Source: Virgibacillus proomii (lineage in GTDB: Bacteria > Bacillota > Bacilli > Bacillales > Amphibacillaceae). From it: a stretch of DNA of 64,000 bases. Position numbers and translations under genes: made by a program. Position 1 is the stretch's first letter. Each line of letters starts with the position of its first letter. The stretch is from NCBI RefSeq assembly GCF_018916875.1, contig NZ_JAHLNO010000004.1, positions 310,001 to 374,000 on the forward strand, in the 5' to 3' direction. Of this stretch, positions 1 through 10,600 are shown piece after piece. The notes under the pieces are model-generated. The model was not told the DNA's origin and did no database searches. It saw nothing but the letters and a program-made list of their open reading frames with translations.

Positions 1-64
1 TCGTCAGAAGACCTCCAGTTTGTGCGTCGCTAGATGAACGTTTTTCGCTTCGTTCTTTTTGGAT

Positions 65-451
65 TTAGTTTTCATTCATTGGCCCACCACTAAGATTAAC
101 GCCTATTGTACCGCCAAATAAAGCCACTGCAATGTAACCAAGGTGGTGTAAACCTTGTTCCAGTGAAAAACCTTGCTGATACCCTAAGTACTGCACGGAG
201 AAAATAAATAATGTGAAACCTGCTCCAGTAAGTATGCCAACGATCCACCCTTTCGCTTTTCCCTTAGCTCCTGCTACTAATCCCCCAAGAAATAGAGAGA
301 TAAGACCAATAACAAAGGTGATCCATGATAAAGCGGGATCACTAAACGTAGTAAACCGAAGCAATAGAGTTAAAACAAAGCTCGCTACCATTATTAAACC
401 TAATACAACAATCCATCCATATAATAACGCAATCCATTGTCTTTTTTGCAA
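65..451 (-). CDS. TIGR04086-type small membrane protein (YrzE-like)
   Basis: A 128-residue, very hydrophobic protein with four likely membrane helices (about 10-32, 40-60, 66-86 and 98-120) and a GG/GA-rich middle, as in the YrzE/TIGR04086 family of unknown function. The start is a TTG nine bases after AAAGGAGGG. In B. subtilis the homologue sits in the same yrzE-spoVB-comN-secDF neighbourhood, which supports the call. No catalytic residues are visible and no function is claimed. Confidence 0.75.
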   Translation of the reverse strand: MQKRQWIALLYGWIVVLGLIMVASFVLTLLLRFTTFSDPALSWITFVIGLISLFLGGLVAGAKGKAKGWIVGILTGAGFTLFIFSVQYLGYQQGFSLEQGLHHLGYIAVALFGGTIGVNLSGGPMNEN

Positions 452-582
452 TTCACTGAACCCTCCTTTTAAGATTGTCCGCTTACTCCATTCTATTCAT
501 TAGGGAAAATAATAGAAGAAAATATTTTCTTTTTTTATATATAGTGAAGTAAGCCATATAAAATTGACTCGCATTAAATTAG

Positions 583-1195
583 GTGGGAAATGGAAATTGT
601 AATTGCTTCACTAATTTTTATTTGCTGTTATTTTCTATTATGACCGAACGGATAAATCGAGCAGTTATAACATTGACAGGTGAAGTTCTATTTTTAACAG
701 GTATCTATTCTATTGAGCAATGTTACTTTCGCTATATCGATTGGAAAACGATTGCTTTATTGTTCTCCATGCTGGTATTGGTAGCTATTACAGAAAAACA
801 GACCTATTCTTTTTTATTGCTATTCGTTTTGCTCAACGGGTAAAAGGAAACCCGATACCCCTATTAATAGGAGCAGGTGTATTATCAGGGGTAGGTTCAG
901 CTTTATTGGATAATGTAACTACCGTCTTTAATATTCGCTCCAGTAATGCTTAAAATAACAAAGCTGTTAAAGTTGCCTGCTTTTCCTGATTAGATGATTT
1001 ATTTGGATCTAATATGTTGGGCGTTGGCGTTAGATGCTTGCTTAGGAGGAAATGTAACGTTGATTAGAGTTCTGTAAATGTGGTAGTAGCAGACTTGGCA
1101 GAGGTGCAAAACAAAAAATTCCTTTTATTCGTTTTTTGCTTTATGGCCTGCCGCTTGTTATTATTTCTTTAATCATATCTACGCTTTAAAACTAT
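583..1195 (+). pseudogene. Decayed ArsB/NhaD-type permease
   Basis: Several frames together read like an ion-transporter-superfamily permease of the ArsB/NhaD type. They give a segment ending SALLDNVTTV, the conserved loop of that family (860-925), then WALALDACLGGNVTLI (about 1017-1065, family WALSLGACLGGNGT), then a hydrophobic C-terminus around 1120-1185. At least three frameshifts or stops interrupt it and the N-terminal half is largely absent. It is a dead remnant of an arsenite or Na+/H+ exchanger. The exact limits are approximate. Confidence 0.7.
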
Positions 1196-1329
1196 CCAAG
1201 GTATTTGGTAAAAAATTTCTCCGTCCTTTTGATATGTTCCCCTTGAGGTAAACAGATTAAAAAATAAAATTTGTTTTTCCTTAGAAGGAGCTTTTTATGT
1301 CCAATAAGTTTTACTCAAGTCAGTTTAAG

Positions 1330-1722
1330 TACAAAGTGTTATTGAATATAGGCTATTGAATAAGAGAATTATGTACAAAATATTGTATTTCGGTTAGGGC
1401 ATAGGAATAATCACCGGCCTGTCTTTAAGACAATAGAACTGGCTACAGACAAATTAAACGAAGATGAGTACCCGCTTATCCAGGTTCCACTACACCTCTT
1501 ATAGCCTTAAACGTAGGATAGATAAATTAATAATGACACACAGTATGTCTTGAGGCAGGAATGCATTGATAATGGAACGATAGAATCCTTTTAAACAAAT
1601 GGGAGACATTTTATGAACTCTATAAAACGATCGATGATGACATAACTTTTTATAATCATGATAGATCCCAAGAAAAATTAAACGGCTTTAGCCCTGTGGA
1701 ATATAGAGCTAAAGCCGTTATT
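1330..1722 (+). pseudogene. IS3-family (IS150-like) transposase remnant
   Basis: Broken frames give the end of an IS3-family OrfB integrase: NRPVFKTIELATDKLNEDEYPLI near 1404-1477, CIDNGTIESF (the DDE glutamate region) near 1563-1592, and a terminal stretch ending LNGFSPVEYRAKAV near 1680-1722. Several stops and shifts interrupt it and OrfA is missing. No clear terminal repeats were found, so the boundaries are only those of the recognisable coding remnant. Bases 1723-1857 hold nothing I recognise. Confidence 0.7.
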
Positions 1723-1857
1723 ATAACCCCTGTCTACTTGATTGGCGAGGCAGTTCATTTAGTGTGTTAGTTGGCGGCAACTGGTCGATTAAGTTCTAAC
1801 TGCTCGGGACGTTTCGCCTTTTCGATAGGTTCTAGGACTAGACAAGTTATATACCTA

Positions 1858-3414
1858 CTATAGATCCACCCATTTTTGTAAAAAAGGGATTTGTTTAAGT
1901 TCTTCTTTCGTGATAAAACGAAGTAAGAACAGAAATAGAATATAAATAAACACGAGGAGACCTAATAAAATGATAAACAGAATAAGTCCTGCATTTGTTT
2001 GATCATAGATTCCCTTAATTAACTGGCCAGTTCCCCAGGTCAAGAGAATGAGTGCAATCATTTTTAGGATGTCCTTAAATGGGATACCGAAGCCAATAGC
2101 TTTATACAGTGAAGCTAGGTGAAGAAGAGTGATCAAGACGACACTTAAGGAAATCGCAATCGCAACACCCATAATTCCAAATTTTGGGTTAGACGCAAGA
2201 AAAACTAAGGCTCCAAGTTTACAAAACGCCCCGATTAGACTGTTCCACATAGCGGCTTTGGCCAAGTCGAGCGCTTGTAAAGCTGCTTGTAAAGGAGATT
2301 GAATATAAAGTAAAATAAAAAATGGAGCCATTAACAAAACAAATTTACTCGCTTCAGCTGTTCCATACATATATGTTAAAATAGGTACGGAAAATAAAGA
2401 TAGAACAATGGTAGCTATTGCCCCGGAAGCAAAAGATATACGAATCGATTGATGGATTCGATAATGAATCAATTGTGTGTTTTTCGTTGCTTCTGCCTCA
2501 GAAATCGAAGGGACTAACGCAATGGACAACGAATTTGTAATGAAAGTTGGAAGAAATAATAAAGGCAGCACATAACCGGTTAATTCTCCATACTGTTTCG
2601 TTGCTAATGTACTAGATATACCTGCTATTGCCAAACTTTGAGCCACCAAAATCGGTTCAAGAAAATGAGAAATTGAAGCTATAAATCGACTGCCTGTACT
2701 AGGTAGAGCAATGGAAAAAAGTTCCCGGACTGTATCTTTGCTGGCTGATAAATAGGAGAAAAAACGTGTGCGCAATTTAATTCGTTTCTTTCGTTTAAAC
2801 ATTTGCAGCATGTATAATAAAGACATTAACTCGCCTATGATAATACTGAACATTGCGCCGGCAGCTGCAAATTCGAGACCATAAGGTAAAAGCAGTTTTA
2901 CGAAAAAAGCTACACAGGTGATGCGGACAATTTGTTCAATGACTTGGGCATAGCTTTGTGGTTTCATATTTTGTTTTCCTTGAAAGTAACCACGTAGTAC
3001 GGATGAAATCGCAATAATTGGGATGATTGGGCTAATGGCTAAAAGAGGATATAATGTGCGTTCATCTGTTAGTAATCTCGTGGCGACAAAGGGTGTAGCT
3101 ATAACCATTAATACCGTAAATACGATACTTGATAATCCGGTAATAACGAGTGATACAATTAATATTTGTTTAATTTTTGCATAATCCGTTCTTGCTTGTG
3201 CTTCTGCAATTCGTTTAGAGATAGCCACTGGTAAACCGAGTTGGGTTAAGGTGATAACAAGAAAGAAGGTTGGAAGTGCCATCATATAGAGACCAACACC
3301 TTCTTCGCCAATCAGACGAGCAATAACAATCCGGTTAATAAAACCGAGAAATCGAGTAATCATACCTGCTGCTATTAAAATAAGAGTCCCTTGTAAAAAT
3401 GTTTGTCTGGTCAT
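1858..3414 (-). CDS. spoVB: Stage V sporulation protein B, MurJ/flippase-like
   Basis: A multi-pass MATE/MOP-superfamily (polysaccharide flippase) membrane protein of 518 residues from the chosen start. The N-terminus MTRQTFLQGTLILIAAGMITRFLGFINRIVIARLIGEEG is typical of SpoVB. The family acts in the forespore-engulfing membranes and is thought to move lipid-linked precursors for spore cortex peptidoglycan. The frame stays open 35 codons upstream, but the ATG at 3412-3414 matches family N-termini and has a purine-rich AGAAGG upstream. It is divergent from comN, the same arrangement as in B. subtilis. About 14 helices are expected. Confidence 0.9.
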   Translation of the reverse strand: MTRQTFLQGTLILIAAGMITRFLGFINRIVIARLIGEEGVGLYMMALPTFFLVITLTQLGLPVAISKRIAEAQARTDYAKIKQILIVSLVITGLSSIVFTVLMVIATPFVATRLLTDERTLYPLLAISPIIPIIAISSVLRGYFQGKQNMKPQSYAQVIEQIVRITCVAFFVKLLLPYGLEFAAAGAMFSIIIGELMSLLYMLQMFKRKKRIKLRTRFFSYLSASKDTVRELFSIALPSTGSRFIASISHFLEPILVAQSLAIAGISSTLATKQYGELTGYVLPLLFLPTFITNSLSIALVPSISEAEATKNTQLIHYRIHQSIRISFASGAIATIVLSLFSVPILTYMYGTAEASKFVLLMAPFFILLYIQSPLQAALQALDLAKAAMWNSLIGAFCKLGALVFLASNPKFGIMGVAIAISLSVVLITLLHLASLYKAIGFGIPFKDILKMIALILLTWGTGQLIKGIYDQTNAGLILFIILLGLLVFIYILFLFLLRFITKEELKQIPFLQKWVDL

Positions 3415-3535
3415 TTTTTTTACGACCTGCCTTCTCAAAAAATGGAATATCATATACAATGATATATATGCTAAGGAGTGGGCCAAGCATGACAAGATCG
3501 GAAATTTTTCATACTCCATAAAGGAGGGTTCAGTT

Positions 3536-3829
3536 TTGGAAATTGTACAAACTGTGTCAGAGTGGAAAGAAATGGTTCTGCCTGTGTTAAAAAGTAAGGC
3601 GGAAGAATTTCATTTAATGGGATATAAAGAAGCAACTACAGAAGATGTTTGGAAATGCCTGATGGAAAAGGTATGGAAAGGTTATCCAGAAAAGCGAATT
3701 TATGAGGTAGTGGGGGATATATTTCAATTAAATACGACTACCTATATAAGTTATTTAACCATGAACGCATATAAAAATGATGATTTACTAGCATCCATTC
3801 AAGCTGTAACGAATATGAATAACGATTAA
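3536..3829 (+). CDS. comN: Post-transcriptional regulator ComN (YrzD)
   Basis: A 97-residue, mainly helical acidic protein matching ComN in length, sequence style (WKCLMEKVWKG, ending in a low-complexity polar tail) and position between spoVB and secDF. In B. subtilis ComN promotes expression of the comE competence operon after transcription and associates with DivIVA at the septum. It begins with TTG, seven bases after a strong AAGGAGGG at 3521-3528, which decides the start. Two copies of structured repeat A follow directly. Confidence 0.85.
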   Translation: MEIVQTVSEWKEMVLPVLKSKAEEFHLMGYKEATTEDVWKCLMEKVWKGYPEKRIYEVVGDIFQLNTTTYISYLTMNAYKNDDLLASIQAVTNMNND

Positions 3830-3836
3830 AAGTAAT

Positions 3837-3989
3837 TTATCCCGCATGTAAGTTGCCGTAAGACTCCCACTTTAAGAGCCTGAGTTGGTACCAAAAGGGG
3901 CTAAGTGGGAGAAAACGGTACCTAAATGCCCGATTCGTTCAACTAACATTCAAGGAGAAAAGTACTCCTTGAATGAAGTTTCACTTTAT
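3837..3989 (+). repeat. Structured intergenic repeat A, copy 1
   Basis: A roughly 150-bp repeat starting TTATCCCGCATGTAAG and ending GAAGTTTCACTTTAT. It contains three stems: an outer one (here TTGCCGT...ACGGTAC), a nested CTCCCACTT...AAGTGGGAG, and a 3' hairpin CATTCAAGGAG...CTCCTTGAATG. Copies recur through the core region, always between genes and often just after a stop codon. Confidence 0.8.
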
Positions 3990-4134
3990 CCCGGATGTAA
4001 GGATCCGTATTTTTCTTCTTTCCAAAATGTGCTAATGATATTGCGAACATGATGAGAAAAACGGTTCCTAAATCCCCGATTCGTTCAACTAAATTCAAGG
4101 AGAAAAGTACTCCTTGAATGAAGTTTCACTTTAT
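3986..4134 (+). repeat. Structured intergenic repeat A, copy 2 (degenerate left half)
   Basis: Directly abuts copy 1, sharing its TTTATCCCG edge. The left half has lost the CTCCCACTT stem, but the right half is intact (CCTAAATCCCCGATTCGTTCAAC and the ATTCAAGGAG/CTCCTTGAAT hairpin, then GAAGTTTCACTTTAT). The tandem arrangement suggests insertion of one copy next to another or local duplication. Confidence 0.7.
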
Positions 4135-4180
4135 TTACATAAAAATTTTACCCTAAATAAACAAGGGAGGCCACAATGGA

Positions 4181-6451
4181 ATGAAAAGTAGAGGCAGAAT
4201 TGTTGCCTTTTTTCTAATCGTACTAATTTTTGCTGGTACAATTGGAACAACGGTTACAGGAATAACGAAAGATATCAACCTGGGTCTTGATCTCCAAGGC
4301 GGATTTGAAGTTTTATACGAAGTAAGTCCAGTAGATGAGGGACAAAAAATCAGTCGAACGTCACTGGAATCTACAGTGGAAATATTGAATGATCGAGTAA
4401 ACCGTCTTGGTATTAGTGAAGCTAGCATCGATATTGAAGGAGAAGACCGTATTAGAGTACAGCTAGCTGGAGTAGAAGATCAAACAGAAGCAAGGGAACT
4501 ATTGTCCACTACTGCACAATTGTCTTTCCGTGATGTAAATGATCATGAACTGTTAAACGGAAATGATGTAAAGGAAAATAGTGCAAAGCAGGACTTTGAT
4601 CCAAACAGTAATCAGCCAATTGTTACATTGAAATTGAAGGATGCTGACAAATTTGGTGAGGTAACGAGTAAAATAAAAGATATGAATGACCCTGAAACAC
4701 CGTATGAAGATAATTTATTAGTGATCTGGATGGATTATAAAAAAGGTGATTCATTTAGAGAGGAATATACAAAAGAAGACCCGAAATATGTTTCTGCACC
4801 ACGTGTTACAGAAACATTAAATACAAAAGATGTAATGATTAGTGGTAATTTCACTGTAGAATCTGCACAACAGCTGGCAAATGTTATTAATTCCGGTTCT
4901 CTACCAGTGCACATGGAAGAAAAGTATTCTACTTCGGTAGGAGCACAGTTTGGTGAGCAGGCCTTAAATAAAACGATTTTTTCTGGCTTTATTGGTGTAG
5001 GCCTGATCTTCTTGTTTATGATTTTCGTTTATCGGTTCCCGGGATTAATTGCTTCCATTAATTTAACGATTTATATTTATTTAATTCTACTTGTGTTCGA
5101 ATTAATGAACGGTGTCCTGACCTTGCCAGGTATTGCTGCACTTATTCTTGGAGTTGGGATGGCAGTAGATGCCAACGTCATTACCTTTGAACGAATTAAG
5201 GAAGAACTGCGATCCGGTAAATCACTTATTGCTTCCTTTAAAGCAGGTACCAAAAACTCTTTATCATCGATTTTAGATGCAAATATTACGACGTTAATAG
5301 CGGCTTCTGTATTGTTTATTTTTGGTACAAGCTCGGTTAAAGGATTTGCGACAATGTTAATTGTCAGTATCCTAGTGAGCTTTTTAACAGCAGTGTTTGG
5401 TACACGCCTATTGCTAAGCCTTTGGATTAAAACCAAATTCTTAAAAAAACGTCCAGGTTGGTTTGGTGTTAAAAAAGCAGAGATACAAGATATAAAAGAT
5501 AAAAGTGAAGTGGAACCAACTGTGTTTAATCGAACTCCTAACATAGTAGGTCATCGAAAGAAATTTTTCTGGATTTCTGCTATCATGGTTGTACTTGGAT
5601 TAGCTTCTTTATTCATGTTTAAGTTAAATCCGGGTGTTGATTTTACAAGTGGTTCCAGGATTGAAATTTTAGCTGAAAACAGTATTTCCACAGAAGAAAT
5701 TGAACAAGATTTTATTGAACTAGGCATTGAAGCAAAGTCGATTGTATCTTCAGGAGAAAATGGAGAAATGGCTGTTGCTCGATTTGACAAAGTGCTTGGA
5801 AAAGATAAGATTGCTGAAATAAAAGCTTATTTCGTTGATAAATATGATCATGAGCCAAGTGTAAGTGTTGTTTCACCTATTGTTGGTGAAGAACTTGTTA
5901 AAAATGCCGCTTTTGCCGTTGCAATTGCTTCTGTTTTTATGATCATTTATGTGACGATTCGCTTTGAATTTTTCTTTGCCATTACGGCAATTATTGCTTT
6001 ATTGCATGATGCTTTCTTTATGGTTGCTATTTTTAGTATTACACAAATTGAATTTGATATCACAATCGTTGCAGCAATTCTTACCATTGTTGGTTATTCG
6101 ATTAATGACACTATCGTTACATTTGATCGAATTCGAGAAAATATACGCAAGCGGAAAAAAATCAAAACCTTTAAGGAACTTGCTGATGTCGTTAATCGGA
6201 GTCTGGTACAGACATTTACTCGAAGTATCAATACAACCCTTACGACACTAATTGCTGTGTTGGCGTTTTTGTTCCTTGGTGCTGAATCCATTAGTGGGTT
6301 TGCTGTTGCTCTTACGTTTGGACTTATTGCTGGTACCTATTCTTCACTCTTCTTAGCTTCACAACTATGGTTGATTTGGCGAGGAAAAATGCTGAAGAAA
6401 AAACCGGTTGATTTTAGAAAGAAAAAAAGAGTACAAGGACCACAAGTATAA
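4181..6451 (+). CDS. secDF: Fused protein-export subunit SecDF
   Basis: A 756-residue fusion of SecD and SecF, the RND-type proton-driven partners of SecYEG that help pull exported proteins across the membrane. The SecD part has an N-terminal helix, LGLDLQGG (D1 motif), a large extracytoplasmic domain, and helices with GVGMAVDANVITFERIKEE. The SecF part begins near residue 455 with NPGVDFTSGSRIEI and carries IVGYSINDTIVTFDRIREN. The aspartates in these helix motifs are the proton-relay residues known from the family. An AGGGAGG lies before the ATG. A clean terminator follows. Confidence 0.95.
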   Translation: MKSRGRIVAFFLIVLIFAGTIGTTVTGITKDINLGLDLQGGFEVLYEVSPVDEGQKISRTSLESTVEILNDRVNRLGISEASIDIEGEDRIRVQLAGVEDQTEARELLSTTAQLSFRDVNDHELLNGNDVKENSAKQDFDPNSNQPIVTLKLKDADKFGEVTSKIKDMNDPETPYEDNLLVIWMDYKKGDSFREEYTKEDPKYVSAPRVTETLNTKDVMISGNFTVESAQQLANVINSGSLPVHMEEKYSTSVGAQFGEQALNKTIFSGFIGVGLIFLFMIFVYRFPGLIASINLTIYIYLILLVFELMNGVLTLPGIAALILGVGMAVDANVITFERIKEELRSGKSLIASFKAGTKNSLSSILDANITTLIAASVLFIFGTSSVKGFATMLIVSILVSFLTAVFGTRLLLSLWIKTKFLKKRPGWFGVKKAEIQDIKDKSEVEPTVFNRTPNIVGHRKKFFWISAIMVVLGLASLFMFKLNPGVDFTSGSRIEILAENSISTEEIEQDFIELGIEAKSIVSSGENGEMAVARFDKVLGKDKIAEIKAYFVDKYDHEPSVSVVSPIVGEELVKNAAFAVAIASVFMIIYVTIRFEFFFAITAIIALLHDAFFMVAIFSITQIEFDITIVAAILTIVGYSINDTIVTFDRIRENIRKRKKIKTFKELADVVNRSLVQTFTRSINTTLTTLIAVLAFLFLGAESISGFAVALTFGLIAGTYSSLFLASQLWLIWRGKMLKKKPVDFRKKKRVQGPQV

Positions 6452-6455
6452 TAGT

Positions 6456-6487
6456 GACCTCTGTTCCAATTGGGACAGAGGTTTTTA
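6456..6487 (+). terminator. Rho-independent terminator of secDF
   Basis: Stem CCTCTGT / ACAGAGG with a short loop, followed by a TTTTT run, just after the secDF stop codon. Confidence 0.8.
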
Positions 6488-6499
6488 CGAATCAAAAAA

Positions 6500-7244
6500 G
6501 GCTCTATACTGAATGTGGTGGTGTCTTTTATCCCGACAAGGTTTATAAGCAAACAAAAAATACACGCCTTCCCCTCTCCTTTGTTAGCCCTAAGTTGCAC
6601 AAAAGGTAAAGGAGAGGGAAAGCGTGCAACATCCTTTTATCATAAGTTATTAGGGATTAAAGACAAACATGTGGACGTATGGAATATAGAAAAGTATTCT
6701 AATAAATGGTTGATCGAACTTCATACCAAAGTAAAAAAACAAAAATGCCCATTCTGTAAGGAACGAACCAAGCGGATTTATAGCTATCGAAAGCAGTCTA
6801 TACAGGGGCCAATCTTATCCAATACACCTGTAAAAATAATAGTAAAGAAAAGGCGATACTTGTGTACGTATTGTCCTCATACCTTTTATGAACGATTACA
6901 AATGGTGGATATCTACCAAAGGTGTACGAATTCTGTACAGACTTCTGCTTTAACGTATTCTGCCGTGGGCTTCTTTACCTTGGTGGCGCGATTAACAGGA
7001 ATCAGTACCAATCGGTTAATCCGTCTATTTGACCGACATCAACTCTTTTATGTACCCATTTAACAATGGCTATATAGAAGGAGTAAATAACACCATAAAA
7101 GTGTTAAAGCGTAATTCATTTAGAATGAAGAGTTTTGAGTAAATGAAAAAGAAAATACTGTGGCAACAAGAGATTAAAAAAAATATCTAAGGGTCAAAAG
7201 AGATGGTGGAGTCGATTTTCCACCACCACATTTGATAGAGAACC
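6500..7244 (+). mobile_element. ISL3-family element with internal deletion
   Basis: A 745-bp element bounded by imperfect inverted repeats of about 24 bp (6500-6523 and 7221-7244) that both end in ATGTGGTGGTG read inward. The flanks TCAAAAAA (6492-6499) and TCAAAAAT (7245-7252) match in seven of eight bases, as expected for the 8-bp target duplication typical of ISL3 elements. Inside are the N-terminal third and a C-terminal scrap of the transposase, so it cannot move by itself. Confidence 0.85.
6626..7190 (+). pseudogene. Truncated ISL3 transposase
   Basis: The reading frame gives an ISL3 N-terminus: a zinc-ribbon CPFCKERTKRIYSY ... CTYCPHTFYER (two CxxC pairs) and then a helix-turn-helix region VARLTGISTNRLIRLFDRH. 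It jumps at about 7048 straight into FNNGYIEGVNNTIKVLKRNSFRMKSF, which is the C-terminus of the family. The DDE catalytic core is therefore missing. A stop after the fused part and the loss of roughly two thirds of a normal 400-residue protein mark it as dead. Bases 7245-7514 contain no convincing gene. Confidence 0.8.
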
Positions 7245-7514
7245 TCAAAAATCTGTTTTCATGAGTTTAGAAGCGTATATAACTTGGTTGATTTGTGCGC
7301 TTTGTTTTTTGTCTATATCGGTTTCTGCATTGCGAATATCTTTTTTGGAAAGTAGCTTCGTCTAGTTTGAGAGCCCAAGCTGTAGCGATTTTAACGACCT
7401 CGGGTTTATTCATTCTCTTTTTTAGCGAGAACGTTAGAAAAATTGAAATAAGTAAATCTCTAGTTGCTACCTCTGATAATATTTATGTATAATAGATTGG
7501 TCAGGGGTGAAATT

Positions 7515-9839
7515 ATGCTACAAAGTAAAGCAAAATGGAATTTTGTAGGAATAGAAGAAACAGAGGTAAACTTGGTGGCTGATTCACTTCAACTATCACC
7601 AGTTATACAAAAACTTTTACTTCAAAGAGGAATTACAACGGAGCAAGCAGCAGCGAAATTTCTTCAACCTGATTTTGCTGATTTACACAATCCCCATCAT
7701 CTTCAATCCATTGATAAAGCGACAAAGCGTGTTCATCAAGCAATTAAACAAGATGAAAAGATTCTCGTCTTTGGTGATTATGATGCAGATGGAGTAACTG
7801 CCACAGCGGTATTGGTAAAAGCGTTACTGGAATTAGGGGCATATTGTGATTACTATATTCCGAATCGATTTACGGAAGGGTACGGTCCGAATGAAGCAGC
7901 ATTTCGTCATGCCTATGAACAAGGATATCAATTAATTATTACAGTAGATAATGGAATAGCAGCAATTGAAGAGGCTGAAGTAGCAAAAGAATTAGGAATG
8001 GATTTGATTATTACGGATCATCATGAAATCCAAGACCGATTACCGGACTGTTATGCTATCATTCACCCAAAATGCTCACCTAATTATCCTTTTCATGAAC
8101 TGGCTGGAGTAGGCGTCGCTTTTAAGTTTGCCCAATCCTTGTTGGGTTATTTTCCGCATCAATTCCTAGATTATGTTGCTATTGGTACGATTGCTGATCT
8201 CGTTCCCCTCATTGATGAAAATAGAATATTAGCATATCATGGGTTACGTGCTTTAACGCATACAAAGCACATAGGGTTAAAAGCGTTAAAACAAGTTTCT
8301 AAAGTGGAAGGAACAGTGACGGAAGAAGATGTCGGATTTCTTATTGGTCCAAGGCTAAATGCGGTAGGGAGACTGCAGTCTGCTGATATGGCTGTTGACT
8401 TATTGCTTACAGAAGAACCTGATGATGCAAGGGAGATCGCCCATACAATCGAAGCATTGAATGAAGAGAGACAATTGCTCGTTCAACAAATCGTAACAGA
8501 AGCTGAACAAATGCTTGCTGAACAAGAAGACCAAGATGTTATTATTGTTGCAAAAGAGGGCTGGAATGAAGGAGTACTAGGAATTGTCGCTTCCAAATTG
8601 GTTCGTAAAATGGACAGACCTGCTATTGTACTTACATTGAAAGCGGAAGAAGGAATTGCTAAAGGATCTGCAAGAAGTATTTCAGCTTTCGATTTATTTC
8701 AAAATTGTATACAGATTCGTCATTTATTTAATACTTTTGGAGGTCATTCACAAGCAGCAGGAATGACACTTCCGATCGAGCAAATAGGGTCACTGCAGCA
8801 AGCATTAAATAAACAAATTTCTGAGCAACTTCAACCTGATGATTTTAAACAAGAGATTCAAATCAGTCAGACGTTATCACTTTCGGAAATAACGACAGAG
8901 CTAATCGAGGATATTCAACGGTTGGCGCCTTTTGGTATGCACAATCCAAAGCCTTTATTCCATATCCAGGAAACTCCGAGACAGCCAAAGCAAATTGGTA
9001 GTATGAAAAATCATTTAAAGCTTCAATTTAAAAACGAAAAGACGATGTTAGATGGGATTGGTTTTGGTATAGGTGAACTTTTCCATTATTTAACTCCTCA
9101 AACAACCGTCAATGTAGTCGGAGAGTTATCAATTAATGAATGGAACGGACACCGTAAGCCCCAAATAATGATTGAAGACATCTGTATAGCAGATTGGCAA
9201 TTGTTTGATCATCGTGGCAAAAAAGCTGTTGATTTAGCAATGTTTGTTAATGCCAATTCAACTTGTGCTGCAGTGGGGGATAAATTACAAGCGCAATTGT
9301 TAGGTATTCCACATCGAACTTATGAGGACGATTGGTCAAATTTAAAGCAGGTCGATACATTATTTATATTTTCAATGCCGGAAAAATGGAGTGACTTGGA
9401 GGAAATCCTTATTGATACCAAACCTAAGAATATTCATCTATGTTATTATATAGAGGATAGTACATATTTACGTGCTTTTCCTTCAAGAGATGATTTCAAA
9501 TGGATGTATAGTAAATTACTTTTTCATAAATCAATTCATATTGACAGGAAATTACCCGTATTAGCCCAATCACGAGGGTGGAATAAAGATAAATTGCTGT
9601 TTATTATTCACGTATTTTATGAACTACAATTTATACACATAGAGGATAGAATTATTAAACTGAATCCGAATCCAGCAAAGCGAAATTTACAGGACTCTGA
9701 GACATATCAAAAGCGATTGCAACAAGCTGAGATCGAAAGGATAATGTATTATTCTACCTACGAAGAACTAAAAAACTATTTTGCAAAATATATGGATCAT
9801 TTGGGAAGTCCCAAGGAGGAACCTAGTTATGGATTATAA
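7515..9839 (+). CDS. recJ: Single-strand-specific 5'-3' exonuclease RecJ
   Basis: A 774-residue DHH-family nuclease that degrades 5' single-stranded ends in recombination and mismatch repair. FGDYDADG (about residues 86-93), VDNGI, ITDHHE and [21 protein letters not shown] are the metal-binding and DHH motifs, and GGHSQAAG marks the DHHA1 domain. The long C-terminal extension after residue 560 is the usual Bacillaceae form. The start was moved 17 codons in from the longest frame to the ATG after CAGGGGTGAAATT. The last 11 bases overlap apt, so the two are co-transcribed. Confidence 0.95.
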   Translation: MLQSKAKWNFVGIEETEVNLVADSLQLSPVIQKLLLQRGITTEQAAAKFLQPDFADLHNPHHLQSIDKATKRVHQAIKQDEKILVFGDYDADGVTATAVLVKALLELGAYCDYYIPNRFTEGYGPNEAAFRHAYEQGYQLIITVDNGIAAIEEAEVAKELGMDLIITDHHEIQDRLPDCYAIIHPKCSPNYPFHELAGVGVAFKFAQSLLGYFPHQFLDYVAIGTIADLVPLIDENRILAYHGLRALTHTKHIGLKALKQVSKVEGTVTEEDVGFLIGPRLNAVGRLQSADMAVDLLLTEEPDDAREIAHTIEALNEERQLLVQQIVTEAEQMLAEQEDQDVIIVAKEGWNEGVLGIVASKLVRKMDRPAIVLTLKAEEGIAKGSARSISAFDLFQNCIQIRHLFNTFGGHSQAAGMTLPIEQIGSLQQALNKQISEQLQPDDFKQEIQISQTLSLSEITTELIEDIQRLAPFGMHNPKPLFHIQETPRQPKQIGSMKNHLKLQFKNEKTMLDGIGFGIGELFHYLTPQTTVNVVGELSINEWNGHRKPQIMIEDICIADWQLFDHRGKKAVDLAMFVNANSTCAAVGDKLQAQLLGIPHRTYEDDWSNLKQVDTLFIFSMPEKWSDLEEILIDTKPKNIHLCYYIEDSTYLRAFPSRDDFKWMYSKLLFHKSIHIDRKLPVLAQSRGWNKDKLLFIIHVFYELQFIHIEDRIIKLNPNPAKRNLQDSETYQKRLQQAEIERIMYYSTYEELKNYFAKYMDHLGSPKEEPSYGL

Positions 9840-10341
9840 AAGATACATTAAAATTGTTGAAGACTGGCCAAAGAAGGGAATTCAATTTAAGGACATTACA
9901 CCATTGATGGCTAATGGTGATGCCTTTCGCTCAGTTGTAGATGAAATTGTAACATATGCAAAGGAAAAAGAAATTGATGTGATTGTGGGCCCTGAAGCAA
10001 GAGGGTTTATTATTGGTTGCCCAGTTTCTTATGCCCTGGGAGTGGGTTTTGTGCCGGTAAGAAAGGAAGGTAAGCTTCCGCGAGAAGTAGTAAAGATTGA
10101 TTATGGATTAGAATATGGTAAAAACATATTAACGATTCATAAAGATGCGATTAAACCTGGGCAACGCGTCTTAATTACAGATGACTTATTAGCGACAGGT
10201 GGTACTATTCAAGCAACTATTAAGCTGGTGGAGGAGCTTGGTGGAATTGTTGTTGGTTGTGCATTTATTATCGAATTGAGCTATCTGGGCGGTATGGAAA
10301 AGTTACAAGGGTATGATGTATTATCCTTAATGAGCTATTGA
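9829..10341 (+). CDS. apt: Adenine phosphoribosyltransferase
   Basis: A 170-residue type I phosphoribosyltransferase that salvages adenine with PRPP to AMP. The PRPP-binding signature [13 protein letters not shown] and the purine-site GPEARGF loop are both present, and length equals the family norm. AAGGAGGA at 9813-9820 precedes the ATG, which lies inside the end of recJ. The recJ-apt-relA order is the same as in B. subtilis, linking adenine salvage with nucleotide-based stress signalling. Confidence 0.95.
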   Translation: MDYKRYIKIVEDWPKKGIQFKDITPLMANGDAFRSVVDEIVTYAKEKEIDVIVGPEARGFIIGCPVSYALGVGFVPVRKEGKLPREVVKIDYGLEYGKNILTIHKDAIKPGQRVLITDDLLATGGTIQATIKLVEELGGIVVGCAFIIELSYLGGMEKLQGYDVLSLMSY

Positions 10342-10600
10342 CATGGTAAGATAGGTCTGGCGATGTGAAGTCGTTAGGCCTATTATTGTAATATAATTAC
10401 ATAGTAATGAGTTCGAAAAGCAGGGAAAATAATGGCGGCGGTAGATGGGAACGTCTACTGTTTAGCAACCTAATAACGTAAATTTTTATGAAGTCATCCT
10501 AATTTTGGCTGATTCTTATAATGGACACATACAAGAGAAAAGCATATAATTAAACTATTTAAGAAATTAGACTTGATATAGCGAATAAAGGTGATTTTTA

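Noticed and set aside
7340..7400. GAAAGTAGCTTCGT-type motif shared with 20135-20160
   Set aside because: The shared stretch is too short to define a repeat family by eye; it may be a relic of element B but I could not delimit it.
7295..7492. A 65-codon frame before recJ
   Set aside because: No ribosome site, no domain, and it overlaps the recJ promoter area. It lies in residue sequence next to the ISL3 element.
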